This document shows positions 1 through 8,094 of a stretch of 18,230 nt of DNA, piece after piece. Each line of letters starts with the position of its first letter. Position 1 is the first letter of the stretch. The DNA lies in the NCBI GenBank assembly GCA_020718525.1, contig DYRX01000046.1, positions 1 to 18,230 on the forward strand. Reading direction: 5' to 3'. Origin of the DNA: Victivallis vadensis (GTDB lineage Bacteria > Verrucomicrobiota > Lentisphaeria > Victivallales > GWF2-50-93). Under the pieces are notes generated by a model, which saw only the letters and a program-made list of their open reading frames with translations, was not told the origin of the DNA and did not search any database. The position numbers and the translations under genes were made by a program.

Positions 1-842
1 TCAAGAAGGAAGACCTTGAAACTCAGAAGCCCATCAAGGCAATATCCAAGCTGACGATAGAAGGAAAAGAATACGGCACCAAATTTCATCCCCCGCTTCC
101 CGATGGGCTAGGAAAAGCCGAGTTAATCAAAATCAATCCTTCGAGTTTCGACAAGGACAAGTCTCCTCTCATTAGTTTCACATACAAGATTCCGCCTGAC
201 GAGAAGGGCATAATTGGAAATCATGGAGAGGAAGGTTTTGAATTGGAGATGAAATACAAGAACAAGCCTTTTAAGAAAAACAACATTCTTACCATTAAAG
301 ACCTTTTATCTCTCCAAAATCGACAGTTTTCTGAATTGAACAAACCCCTTACTGAATTAGCAAATATGGAAAACAAAGCCAAAGGAATATATGAAAGGAT
401 CAAAAAAGATTTGCCTATCAATGAAGGCAAGACAGGCAAGCTTGTTAATCCGCCACCTTCACTTGATGTAATTAATGAGAACACCGATGAAGCTTTGCTC
501 ATTCCGGAAAAATATAAGGCTATAAAGGAAAGAGGGGCAAAATTAGACGAAGAAATAACTCGGCTAGAAAATGAGATGAAAACAAGACCAAACGATGATG
601 GCGCAAAGGCGAATCTAAAAGAGAATCTAAAAGAGAAGGTAGAATTCAAAAAGTATTATAAAGAGATCGAGTTCTTAAAAACCTACAAGAAGAACTATGA
701 CGAGTGGATGAAGGCTCTTTGCACTGATATATCAGCGAAAGCCAAGGAATTACTAGATAAAAACAAGTCTGATTTCAGCATAGAGATTAGCGGACATTAC
801 GGGAAAGAAAAAGATGTCCTTCTCAAAACGATACGATTTTAA
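1..842 (+). CDS. 3' part of a beta-rich/coiled-coil protein, function unknown
   Basis: The frame is open from the left edge (first full codon at base 3) to TAA at 840-842. The ATG at 243 is therefore probably internal, and 279 residues of a longer protein are visible. The first ~85 residues look like beta-sandwich sequence. They are followed by a Lys/Glu-rich helical, probably coiled-coil stretch, and a short beta-like tail ending in KTIRF. I recognise no family. The order (beta region, coiled coil, short beta tail) matches that of the next gene, whose coding sequence begins 11 bases after the stop, so the two may be paralogues in one operon. If so, this protein may also be exported, but its N-terminus is outside the window. 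Hand counts of a few lines gave about 28-43% GC, lower than most of the window. Confidence 0.8.
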   Translation, partial: KKEDLETQKPIKAISKLTIEGKEYGTKFHPPLPDGLGKAELIKINPSSFDKDKSPLISFTYKIPPDEKGIIGNHGEEGFELEMKYKNKPFKKNNILTIKDLLSLQNRQFSELNKPLTELANMENKAKGIYERIKKDLPINEGKTGKLVNPPPSLDVINENTDEALLIPEKYKAIKERGAKLDEEITRLENEMKTRPNDDGAKANLKENLKEKVEFKKYYKEIEFLKTYKKNYDEWMKALCTDISAKAKELLDKNKSDFSIEISGHYGKEKDVLLKTIRF

Positions 843-845
843 GGA
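841..845 (+). promoter_or_regulatory. Shine-Dalgarno AAGGA that decides the start of the next gene
   Basis: AAGGA overlaps the TAA stop of the upstream gene. It lies 2 bases before the ATG at 848 and 8 bases before the in-frame ATG at 854. The 8-base spacing is the usual one, so translation more likely starts at 854. The overlap with the stop suggests translational coupling. Confidence 0.55.
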
Positions 846-853
846 TCATGCAA

Positions 854-2245
854 ATGCGCGATAATGCAAAATATACAATCGCATGCATATTATGCTTTAT
901 GATCCATGCCATTTCTGCGGCAGATATTGCCTTTGCCGATGAAAAGACAGAAGAATCGTCTCTGCCTCTGCAGAAAGGAACGAACAATCTCTCGAGTCTG
1001 CCAGAAATTGACGCGGACAATTTTTGGATATTTTTCCAGAGGGCGCTTAAAAATGCGGAGGGCAAGCCTTCTGTCTCAGTCCCCATGCCAGGCGCATCAT
1101 CCGCATCCAGTCTTGAACTTGCAGTTGACGGCGACATGAAGCAATACCTGTCTCACGCTAAAAACAAGGAAGATATGCTCTGCGGATTTCCCGATGCCAA
1201 AGCCGCTGTATTGGCTGTCACGTCTCTTGACGAGCTAAGGATGCCGAAGCTGGAGCCAAGATTTATTTTTAAGCTCTCCGACAACGAGTTGCGTGTAGAG
1301 GATCTGGCGTTTGCACAGCCAGGCTTGAAAAATGCGTCTGCAAAGGAATACCTTTCATCTCCGCTTTTGCTGACAGGCATCAAGGAAATCCTGCTGGATG
1401 GAAAATCATTTCCATGCTCCTTCCAAGGCAAGCCTTTCCGCGACCCTGATGCAATGGTATCCTATTTTTTTTCCGGTGAGAACAGCGACATCTTTGTCAG
1501 ATACAGATTTACTTCGTCGGACAAAGCTGTCGGGCTGAATGACACGCTGAACTATTCTTTCACCTTGATCAGTGAAGACCAGGAACTTAAAAGCAAACTC
1601 GTCTCGGCATCTCCGAACGAAGCCATTGTAAAATCGGAAAACTGCCAATTCGAATGCCTGAAAATACTTACTCCATATATTGACGAACTTAGGGAGTCCA
1701 TCGGGAAGCTAAAAGAGAAAATAGGAGCCGAAGTCCAGGGCATAGAGGCGATTAGTGCCAAACTGGACAATCCCCCTGCTTTGAAGCTCTTCGTTGTCCA
1801 GCAAAGAACTTCTCTAAAAGATTCTATCGCCGCAAAGAAAAAGTCCTTGCAAAAACTGCGTCCTTCTTCCTATGCCGACGGACAGTCTGATATGCCCATG
1901 AACAGACGCAAAAGAACACTTGACACGGCAGGGAGCAGAGATTTGTCAGGGAATCCCTCTTCAGAATCCAGCTATAGCAAAATAAGCCGCCTGGAAGATG
2001 AAATATATCAGATGCAAATCCTGCTGGCGAAGATATCGGACCAGTATTTGTTTGACCTCATCGAGGAGTATGAAATGAAACATTCAATGCTCAAGACTGA
2101 GCCGTTCAAGCGGATGAAGGAAGACGGGAAGATCGGTGAATTTGAAGAAAGCCTCTCCGCCGATTTGAAAGGTGCGGAATTTCAGATAATTTCAAAGAAG
2201 GACAGGATTGTGCTGAAGAGGGTGAAAGTGATAAACAGAAAATGA
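854..2245 (+). CDS. Exported coiled-coil protein, function unknown
   Basis: 463 residues from the ATG at 854, or 465 from the ATG at 848; 854 is preferred because of Shine-Dalgarno spacing. The N-terminus is a classic Sec signal peptide: Lys near the start, the hydrophobic stretch YTIACILCFMIHAISA, then small residues with likely cleavage after AFA near residue 28. No lipobox is seen. The first half (to about residue 260) looks beta-rich. It is followed by coiled-coil segments starting at SENCQFECLKILTPYIDELR, and by a short terminal beta-like tail (FQIISKKDRIVLKRVKV). A central patch is Ser/Asn/Arg-rich and probably disordered. The family is not recognised. It probably acts in the periplasm or at the outer membrane with the membrane proteins encoded downstream. 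The next start lies only 9 bases after the TGA. Confidence 0.85.
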   Translation: MRDNAKYTIACILCFMIHAISAADIAFADEKTEESSLPLQKGTNNLSSLPEIDADNFWIFFQRALKNAEGKPSVSVPMPGASSASSLELAVDGDMKQYLSHAKNKEDMLCGFPDAKAAVLAVTSLDELRMPKLEPRFIFKLSDNELRVEDLAFAQPGLKNASAKEYLSSPLLLTGIKEILLDGKSFPCSFQGKPFRDPDAMVSYFFSGENSDIFVRYRFTSSDKAVGLNDTLNYSFTLISEDQELKSKLVSASPNEAIVKSENCQFECLKILTPYIDELRESIGKLKEKIGAEVQGIEAISAKLDNPPALKLFVVQQRTSLKDSIAAKKKSLQKLRPSSYADGQSDMPMNRRKRTLDTAGSRDLSGNPSSESSYSKISRLEDEIYQMQILLAKISDQYLFDLIEEYEMKHSMLKTEPFKRMKEDGKIGEFEESLSADLKGAEFQIISKKDRIVLKRVKVINRK

Positions 2246-2254
2246 GAAACCTAT

Positions 2255-5200
2255 ATGAGATCTGAAGAGCAAGTTGTAGAGGCAATTCGAAAGTTCATAA
2301 GTTCGTCTGTCCAAACAGATTCACCTGAGTCAAGACTTATTGCGGAGCGTTTTTCTGAAATATGCACTGAGCTTAATGAGAGGATAGACAAGTGCGCCGA
2401 GTATCTGAAAAAAGACATGAGAGCAGAGGCTGTCAATTTGGCGGAGGCGGATCCGCCTCTTCTTGAACTCGTTGAGATGCTTAAGATCCCCTCATTGCAG
2501 GACTGGCTCGACTTCTGCTCGCTCTACGAGTGGCCGGCACCGCCGCCAATAAAAGAGAAGGCGCTTGATGCCATAAGAAATTCCGTGCTTGATCAGGCGT
2601 CCCTAAAGCCGCTCGAAGACGAATACCGCAGGAAAATTCATACTGGCTCCCTCCACGAAAAAATCCTTATTCTCAGAAAGTTGAAAATACTTGATCCTGA
2701 GAATGGAAATTGGGAAAGCAATTTGAGGGGCTTCGAAAAAATAAGAATAGACGAGCTGACCAGGGATGCAAAGTCCGCAATCGAGCAGAAGAACGAGTCT
2801 GCTCTGATAAGAATAAATTCCGAGATCGCTTCTCCGGACTGGCTTGTGAAGCCCGAAGCGAAGGTTCTTGCAAAAATCGCAGAAACACTAAAAGGATATC
2901 GAGTTATCCATCTCCGCGAAAAGGCTGACTGCATCTTGAAGGAGATATCGGACGCCTACGGAACTTTCAATGTGAAATCCCTCAACGGCGCAATTGCAAA
3001 GTGGGACATACTATGCGGCGACAGCGAGTTCAGCCCTTCGGATTCGGATATCAAGCAGGCGGATGAGGCAAGAGACTGGGCGGCAGGCGAAAATAAAAAA
3101 ATAAGCGACGAGAGAAATTTCAAAATTCTTCTTGAGAAACTGGAGAAGCTTCTTGACGACAAACTTTCTTTCGACATTGTGGAAAATACTTACAGCAAGC
3201 TGAGTCAGCATGAGATGGAGATTCCGGAGATACTTAGGACAAGATATGCCAATTATGAGGAGGAATGCAAGCTTTCAAGGACGCGTTCTGCGAAGCTTAA
3301 AACTGCCGCGGCACTTGCCGCAATTGTTCTTGGAGCTCTGATATTGTTTTTCTTCATCAACCACAGGGCAGAGAGCAAGCTTCGTGCAGACTGGATCGGA
3401 GAAATAGGCAGGGCGTTGAACGACAAAAGCTTGGACAAGGCTGACAAGCTTTTTGAAAAATTGAAGGAAAAACATCCGAACTTTTGCGATAAGCCTGAGT
3501 TTCTTTCACTTAGAAAGAAGCTAGAATCACTCCGGGAGCAAAGGGAGCTGAAGAGCAGGCGCTTCGAGGCTATAATGCATATGCTCAACGACGCGGCATC
3601 AAATGATTTCCAGACGGACATTGCGGTGGATGAAAAAATAAAGGAGGCAGAAACGCTGGCGGAACTGCCGAAGGAGCAGGAGGAACTGAAGGTCTTAAAG
3701 GACAAGAAATCCGAATACGAGAACAGGAAGCAGTTGGAAAATGAAAGCCAATTTTTAGCAGATGCTGGCGATCTTGATGAGATCACAAAGAAAATTCAAA
3801 CACTGAATCCCGCGACAAGTTCTGAGGAATTCGAGAAGCTCCTTGTTGCATACCAAAACAAGCTTGACAGCGCCGCTTCCCGACCGGGAATATCTCCGAA
3901 ATATGACACCAAAATAAAACTACTGCGGGAGCGCCTGCTGACAATGAAAAAAAACAAGGAGGAAAGCGTTGCCGAATACAAGATATTCACGGAACGCTAC
4001 AACAGCATTTTCTCGAGAATCGCCTCTATCTCCGATTTCAAAAGCAATATTCTTTCCTTTGTGGAAAAATATCCGGACTCGCCGCAGGCTGAAGGCTTGA
4101 AGATCCTTGCAGAAAAGATTCCTGACTATGAAATGGTTCCTCTCATCAAGACCTTTGCCGGCACGAAACTGGCAGGCGCAGAAAAGACAGCAGAATGGAA
4201 GGCGCTTTCAGAAAAAATTCCAAAAAACTCCATATGGGGGGGGGAATTTCCTGACTATATGAAATATTACGAGAGGCTCGCATCGAATAGCGATACAGTG
4301 AAGGATTTTTTCAAAAACATTTCAAATATCCCATTGATCAACTTCTATTCTGTTAAAATTGAAAAGAAGAACGGAGATGTATTAGAAATCATTTCGGAAA
4401 AACAGCCGAAAATAACGAAGAGACCCATAATCAACGGAGAGCTGATGCCTGAATACGAAATTCTGCGCATAATGGGAGTAAAAGACAGCTCCGGAACATA
4501 TTGGTATCTTGAACGCAAGCCGGACAAATGGGATCTGCGCGCAGAGGGAAAGGTTCAAATGCGCGAAATAAAGCTTTTAAATCAGTCGGAAATCGAAAAA
4601 AAGGTGCCAGCATTCGACAATTTTAAAAAGCTCTGCGTCGAGCTCTCCGAAGCCGCTCCCTTCAAAACCGAGTCAATCGTTCCAGAATTGGTGGAAGAGC
4701 TGAAAAGAATAAAGAACTACCCATTTCGAAGGCTTATACTGCTGAAGCATCTCTTTGAGAAGACTAAATCTATCTCTTGGAGACCGGAATTCTACGAAAA
4801 GCTGGCAACCCAGACAGCGGAATTCATTGCCAGCTTCGGAGACAAATATGATTACATAAACATGAAGCCGGAAGACGAGAAGAAATTTTCAGACTTCATC
4901 GCCGGAATTCCTGAAATATCGAAGCAAGTCGAGTCATTTTTGCTGGAACGGGACATTTGCGCAGAAGCTCTCGACCGATCCGTTGATTTTATAGGCGTGG
5001 CAGTCGTTTCAAATGATGGAAAAAAAACTGCCCGTTTGAGAAAGATCAATTATAATGGAGAACTTTGGGCCCTGAGGCCAGGAAAAAATGGAGCCAAGAA
5101 TGAATTTGTCATTGTCGGTTCTACAAAGGATTCCGCAAGTCTTCTGGATGCGGATATGGAGAAATCATTGTCCAATGCCGAACCTCTTTTTGCTCCGATC

Positions 5201-5308
5201 GACGGCGAGAATACGAAGCATTTGGCAGATTCATTCAGTAGAAGGGCGACAAAGCTCAAAAAAGAAATAAAGTGGCCTTCCTGCTGGCCTGCGAATGGAG
5301 TCCAATAA
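2255..5308 (+). CDS. Large single-pass membrane protein with helical/coiled-coil arms, function unknown
   Basis: 1017 residues. One clear membrane helix lies at residues 350-369 (AAALAAIVLGALILFFFINH). It is preceded by a Lys/Arg-rich segment (CKLSRTRSAKLK), so the positive-inside rule puts residues 1-349 in the cytoplasm and ~648 residues in the periplasm. Both arms are rich in Glu, Lys and Leu and look alpha-helical and coiled-coil or TPR-like. The last ~150 residues look more globular. No enzyme motif was recognised. No Shine-Dalgarno is visible before the ATG at 2255; with 9 bases between stop and start, coupled translation is likely. A run of nine G at 4236-4244 lies in frame near residue 661. 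The gene ends inside the start region of the next gene. Its place beside a proton-channel operon suggests a structural or load-bearing partner of that complex. Confidence 0.88.
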   Translation: MRSEEQVVEAIRKFISSSVQTDSPESRLIAERFSEICTELNERIDKCAEYLKKDMRAEAVNLAEADPPLLELVEMLKIPSLQDWLDFCSLYEWPAPPPIKEKALDAIRNSVLDQASLKPLEDEYRRKIHTGSLHEKILILRKLKILDPENGNWESNLRGFEKIRIDELTRDAKSAIEQKNESALIRINSEIASPDWLVKPEAKVLAKIAETLKGYRVIHLREKADCILKEISDAYGTFNVKSLNGAIAKWDILCGDSEFSPSDSDIKQADEARDWAAGENKKISDERNFKILLEKLEKLLDDKLSFDIVENTYSKLSQHEMEIPEILRTRYANYEEECKLSRTRSAKLKTAAALAAIVLGALILFFFINHRAESKLRADWIGEIGRALNDKSLDKADKLFEKLKEKHPNFCDKPEFLSLRKKLESLREQRELKSRRFEAIMHMLNDAASNDFQTDIAVDEKIKEAETLAELPKEQEELKVLKDKKSEYENRKQLENESQFLADAGDLDEITKKIQTLNPATSSEEFEKLLVAYQNKLDSAASRPGISPKYDTKIKLLRERLLTMKKNKEESVAEYKIFTERYNSIFSRIASISDFKSNILSFVEKYPDSPQAEGLKILAEKIPDYEMVPLIKTFAGTKLAGAEKTAEWKALSEKIPKNSIWGGEFPDYMKYYERLASNSDTVKDFFKNISNIPLINFYSVKIEKKNGDVLEIISEKQPKITKRPIINGELMPEYEILRIMGVKDSSGTYWYLERKPDKWDLRAEGKVQMREIKLLNQSEIEKKVPAFDNFKKLCVELSEAAPFKTESIVPELVEELKRIKNYPFRRLILLKHLFEKTKSISWRPEFYEKLATQTAEFIASFGDKYDYINMKPEDEKKFSDFIAGIPEISKQVESFLLERDICAEALDRSVDFIGVAVVSNDGKKTARLRKINYNGELWALRPGKNGAKNEFVIVGSTKDSASLLDADMEKSLSNAEPLFAPIDGENTKHLADSFSRRATKLKKEIKWPSCWPANGVQ
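4236..4244 (+). repeat. Homopolymer of nine G inside a coding region
   Basis: Nine consecutive G bases fall in codons TGG GGG GGG of the 1017-residue gene (Trp661 onward). Loss of one G leads to TGA after AAT TTC CTG ACT ATA. Gain of one G leads to TGA after GGA ATT TCC. Either slip would remove about 350 C-terminal residues. Confidence 0.95.
5297..5300 (+). promoter_or_regulatory. Shine-Dalgarno GGAG that decides the start of the GYF_2 gene
   Basis: GGAG lies 9 bases before the ATG at 5310. The upstream in-frame ATG at 5295 overlaps this site and has no ribosome binding site of its own. Starting at 5310 also gives the protein start MYFF, typical of a GYF_2 domain. Confidence 0.6.
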
Positions 5309-5309
5309 A

Positions 5310-6248
5310 ATGTACTTCTTCAGAAAAAATGGAAAAATAATGGGCCCCTTCTCTGTTGATAAGCTTAAAGAGCTATCAGCAAGAGGCATGATTGAAAGAA
5401 CTACTGAAATTTCTGACGACAAAATAGCGTGGAAGCGCGCCGACGCATTCAGAGAACTATTTTCCGACGAAAGAAAGAAGGCAGACCCGGAGCTGAAAAA
5501 GGCAGAGCCTCCGGAAGAGCCAGCCGCCAAAAGCCATCAGATAAAAATTAAAAAGCCGGACGGATTGAACGACACAGAACTGCCGCCCCAGCATGCCTGC
5601 ATCCCAAATGTGTTTATACCCCAAGGAGATCCTCCAGGACCCCCATTTAATTCCCCAAGTCCCGATGATAAACAACTGAATTTTCTCGAGCTTCTTTGGA
5701 ACCCTGTCGAGGCTTTGCCAAAAATTTACACGCAGGCAGGGGAAAGAAAATCAGCTTTCATTGGTTCTGGCATGATGATTGGAGCGGCGCTCTCCCTTTT
5801 TATTGCGATAAAGACTGCAGACAGGACAGGACAAGCTTCTTCGACAGTTGAAATTATCGGACTTCTGCTAGGGCTCACTGTTCCATTTGCAGGCATGATT
5901 TTCGCTAGCTTCATCACAAGAAAATATCTTTCCAATGATCAGGCGTCAGGCGGCTTTGGCGGGGACTGCCTTATTTCCGGATCGGCACTTCTGCTCTTTT
6001 CCATTGCCATAATGGCGACAGCTTTGATGATGCACGACCAGGCTTTTTTTTATCAGAAGGGGATTTTCATTGCTCTCGCAATTCTGATCTACGCATATAC
6101 ATCATCAGTGCTGGTTCTATATGCTGGAATCACCGCTATTTCTGGAATATCAAAGTCGCTTGCGCCGATTGTCATTCCTCTCATGATCGCAATAACAACA
6201 ATTTTGTCGGGATTGGTCTTAAGGCAATTTATATTGAAGATGCAATGA
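5310..6248 (+). CDS. GYF_2-domain protein with five membrane helices, possibly Yip1-like
   Basis: 312 residues from the preferred ATG at 5310; a start at 5295 would add five residues. Residues 1-50 match the GYF_2 (DUF4339) pattern: MYFFRKNGKIMGPFS, then an LKELSARGMI helix and a Trp near residue 41. This is a small domain thought to bind partner proteins in the cytoplasm. Residues 55-125 form a Pro/Lys/Glu-rich linker. Five membrane helices follow at about 150-168, 182-203, 220-241, 252-274 and 284-306. The segment before helix 1 (LELLWNPVEALPKIYTQAG) resembles the entry of Yip1-type membrane domains, but I cannot confirm the family. The gene starts 1 base after the previous stop and precedes the proton-channel gene by 40 bases, so it is probably part of the same membrane complex or its assembly. 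Confidence 0.85.
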   Translation: MYFFRKNGKIMGPFSVDKLKELSARGMIERTTEISDDKIAWKRADAFRELFSDERKKADPELKKAEPPEEPAAKSHQIKIKKPDGLNDTELPPQHACIPNVFIPQGDPPGPPFNSPSPDDKQLNFLELLWNPVEALPKIYTQAGERKSAFIGSGMMIGAALSLFIAIKTADRTGQASSTVEIIGLLLGLTVPFAGMIFASFITRKYLSNDQASGGFGGDCLISGSALLLFSIAIMATALMMHDQAFFYQKGIFIALAILIYAYTSSVLVLYAGITAISGISKSLAPIVIPLMIAITTILSGLVLRQFILKMQ

Positions 6249-6277
6249 ATTTTAGCAAGAGAACAATAATCTAGATG

Positions 6278-6282
6278 TGAGG
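6278..6282 (+). promoter_or_regulatory. Shine-Dalgarno TGAGG that decides the start of the channel gene
   Basis: TGAGG lies 6 bases upstream of the ATG at 6289. The alternative GTG start at 6277 overlaps it and has no upstream ribosome binding site. ATG 6289 is therefore the better start. Confidence 0.65.
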
Positions 6283-6288
6283 CAAACG

Positions 6289-7170
6289 ATGAGAAAAGAC
6301 ATTGAATTGAGCTGGAACAAGTCAGACATAGAGAGAAAATTCGGGTTCAGTGGAAAAAAATATACGGGGGTCAACACGTTCTTCTCGTTTCTGATGGGGC
6401 TTTCCATGACGCTCGTCTTCTATTGCGCCCTTATTCCTTTTGCCCACAAAGGTCAGTGGATGATAGACATGTTTCTGCCGGGCGGCTCAGCCAACAGAGG
6501 GACTATCCCTATATACACAATGTTCCTCTCATTTTGGTGCATTGCTATTCTTGTCGTGAAATGCTTCAAAATATCTCTTCAGAAGAAAGCTCTTTCGCTT
6601 AAAATCGTTCCTGAAGATCCGAGTTTCATCCTTGCGCCCAACACGGCGCTTCAAATCTTGAACGAGATGTACAACAAGGTGGACGATCCGCGTCAGTTCA
6701 TACTTTTCAACAGGATCAGCCGCTGTCTCTCAAATTTGAAAAATCTCGGAAGAATCTCGGATGTGGTGGAAGGGCTAGTAGCTCAGGCAGAAAACGACGA
6801 AAACTATCTCGAATCCACATACACTGTCATAAAAGGCTTCATCTGGGCGATTCCCGTCCTGGGGTTCATCGGCACCGTCCTCGGTCTCTCCCAGGCTGTC
6901 GGCGGCTTCGGAGAAGTCGTCGCAAAAGGCGCAGGCATAGAACAGCTCAAAGAATCCCTGGGCGGAGTCACCGGCGGTCTCGCAATAGCCTTCGAAACGA
7001 CGCTGATCGCCCTCGTCGCCGCTCTCATAATTCAGCTTTTCATGACAATGCTAAGAAAGAAGGAAGAAGACTTTTTTGACGAGTGTTCTGACTACTGCCA
7101 CAGGAACATAATAGCAAAGCTTAAAACCATCGGTGTAAGGGATGAATTTGACAGAGATTTGCAGGAGTGA
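6289..7170 (+). CDS. MotA/TolQ/ExbB-family proton channel subunit
   Basis: 293 residues from the ATG at 6289. The family forms the inner-membrane ring that couples ion flow to mechanical work on a B-type partner. Four membrane helices are seen at about 30-51, 72-92, 182-206 and 226-254, with a cytoplasmic loop of ~90 residues between helices 2 and 3, as in MotA and TolQ. The two pore-lining helices carry the family signature: helix 3 has IPVLGFIGTVLGLSQAVGGF and helix 4 has GGLAIAFETTLIALVAALI, with the conserved Gly-Thr and Thr-Thr positions that line the ion path. It lies directly upstream of two TolR/MotB-like genes, as expected for an A-B-B' stator. The codons for helices 3-4 are locally GC-rich. 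Which ion is used and what load is driven cannot be read from the sequence. Confidence 0.93.
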   Translation: MRKDIELSWNKSDIERKFGFSGKKYTGVNTFFSFLMGLSMTLVFYCALIPFAHKGQWMIDMFLPGGSANRGTIPIYTMFLSFWCIAILVVKCFKISLQKKALSLKIVPEDPSFILAPNTALQILNEMYNKVDDPRQFILFNRISRCLSNLKNLGRISDVVEGLVAQAENDENYLESTYTVIKGFIWAIPVLGFIGTVLGLSQAVGGFGEVVAKGAGIEQLKESLGGVTGGLAIAFETTLIALVAALIIQLFMTMLRKKEEDFFDECSDYCHRNIIAKLKTIGVRDEFDRDLQE

Positions 7171-7177
7171 AACACTT

Positions 7178-7233
7178 CCTGTCTCATTTAGATCCAAGAA
7201 ATATAATAGCAATCCACTTTTTATTCTGACAGG
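7178..7233 (+). other. Inverted repeat CCTGTC/GACAGG spanning the channel-to-B-subunit gap
   Basis: CCTGTC (7178-7183) and GACAGG (7228-7233) are exact reverse complements separated by 44 bases. They bracket the only sizeable gap within the motor genes. The right arm contains the AGG that serves as ribosome binding site, 5 bases before the ATG at 7239. Pairing could limit translation of the B subunits, but a 6-bp match at this distance could be chance. Confidence 0.25.
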
Positions 7234-7238
7234 CAAAC

Positions 7239-8093
7239 ATGGCGCGGAAAACTAAAAATTCGGACTCGCCAATCACGCTGTTTTCATTTCAGGACATCAT
7301 AACGAGCATCACCGGCATAATGATACTTGTTGTCCTCATGCTTATTCTTCACATAATCGAATCCCACAGCAGTTCCGCTTCAGAAGAAAGCCCCCGCATG
7401 AAAGACATTGCTTCACTTAGAAAAACTCTTGAGGAGATGGAAAAAAAGTTAAAGCAGGAGGCGAATTGGCAGGCGGAGAACGAAAAAATCATTGCGGACG
7501 CGGTCACGAGTGATCTAGAATCCCTGCCTTTCAAAATCAACGAGGAAAAGAGGACGAATGCCAAGCTCAATTCAAATTTCAGCGAAAACAAGAAGGTGCT
7601 TGAAAATCTGAAGGCTGAAAAAGAAATATTGGACAAGAAATGCATTTTGATAGACAAGCAGATCGAGGAAGCCGAGGAAATAAATGCTGATAAAGAAAAG
7701 GAGCATCAAAACATCTTGGACATGCTTGCAAAACTCCTGGAAAATCTTAAAAAGGAAAAGGAAAGCGAAGAGAAAAGGATCTATTTTTCTTTAGAGAGAC
7801 AGGAAGGTAAGATGCCGATTCTTGCGGAATGCTCGAGCGCAGGAATAAAAGTCAAAATCGTAAAAAACAGTGAGATAAAGGAATTCAGCGACGACTCGAG
7901 CTCCTTTGTAGGCACAGTGAACAGTTTTACCGATTGGCTTGAAAAGCGAGGGACCAATGAGTCAGAATACATTCTTTTTATTGTTAAACCGAGCTCTTCC
8001 AGATATGTGATAACTCTGAGAGACAAGGTTGCCGCTTTGAAATATGAGACAGGGCTTGAGCCTGTCGAAGAAAATATGAATTCGGTGTTTTAA
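7239..8093 (+). CDS. TolR/MotB/ZorB-like stator subunit (first of two, B)
   Basis: 284 residues. After a short cytoplasmic N-terminus there is a single membrane helix at about 20-40, entered by FSFQD with the acidic residue Asp19. This matches the proton-carrying aspartate at the start of the MotB/ExbD/ZorB helix. Residues ~55-185 are a long Glu/Lys-rich coiled coil. The C-terminal alpha/beta domain (about 186-284) has a GKMPILAECSSAG strand and the segment SEYILFIVKPSSSRYVITLR. It does not resemble an OmpA-type peptidoglycan-binding domain. It should sit in the inner membrane with its coiled coil and domain in the periplasm, paired inside the ring of the upstream channel protein. The next gene starts 1 base after its stop and encodes a paralogue. 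Function assignment as a B-type subunit rests on context, topology and Asp19. Confidence 0.85.
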   Translation: MARKTKNSDSPITLFSFQDIITSITGIMILVVLMLILHIIESHSSSASEESPRMKDIASLRKTLEEMEKKLKQEANWQAENEKIIADAVTSDLESLPFKINEEKRTNAKLNSNFSENKKVLENLKAEKEILDKKCILIDKQIEEAEEINADKEKEHQNILDMLAKLLENLKKEKESEEKRIYFSLERQEGKMPILAECSSAGIKVKIVKNSEIKEFSDDSSSFVGTVNSFTDWLEKRGTNESEYILFIVKPSSSRYVITLRDKVAALKYETGLEPVEENMNSVF

Positions 8094-8094
8094 C

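Noticed and set aside
3253..3786. Minus-strand open frame of 177 codons rich in Ser and Phe
   Set aside because: It is the antisense shadow of Glu/Lys-rich codons in the 1017-residue gene. The same pattern recurs opposite the other coiled-coil genes, for example 7962-8678.
7202..7207. TATAAT as an internal promoter before the first B-subunit gene
   Set aside because: The -10 match is perfect but the sequence 16-18 bases upstream is no -35 element, and AT-rich gaps often contain such hexamers.
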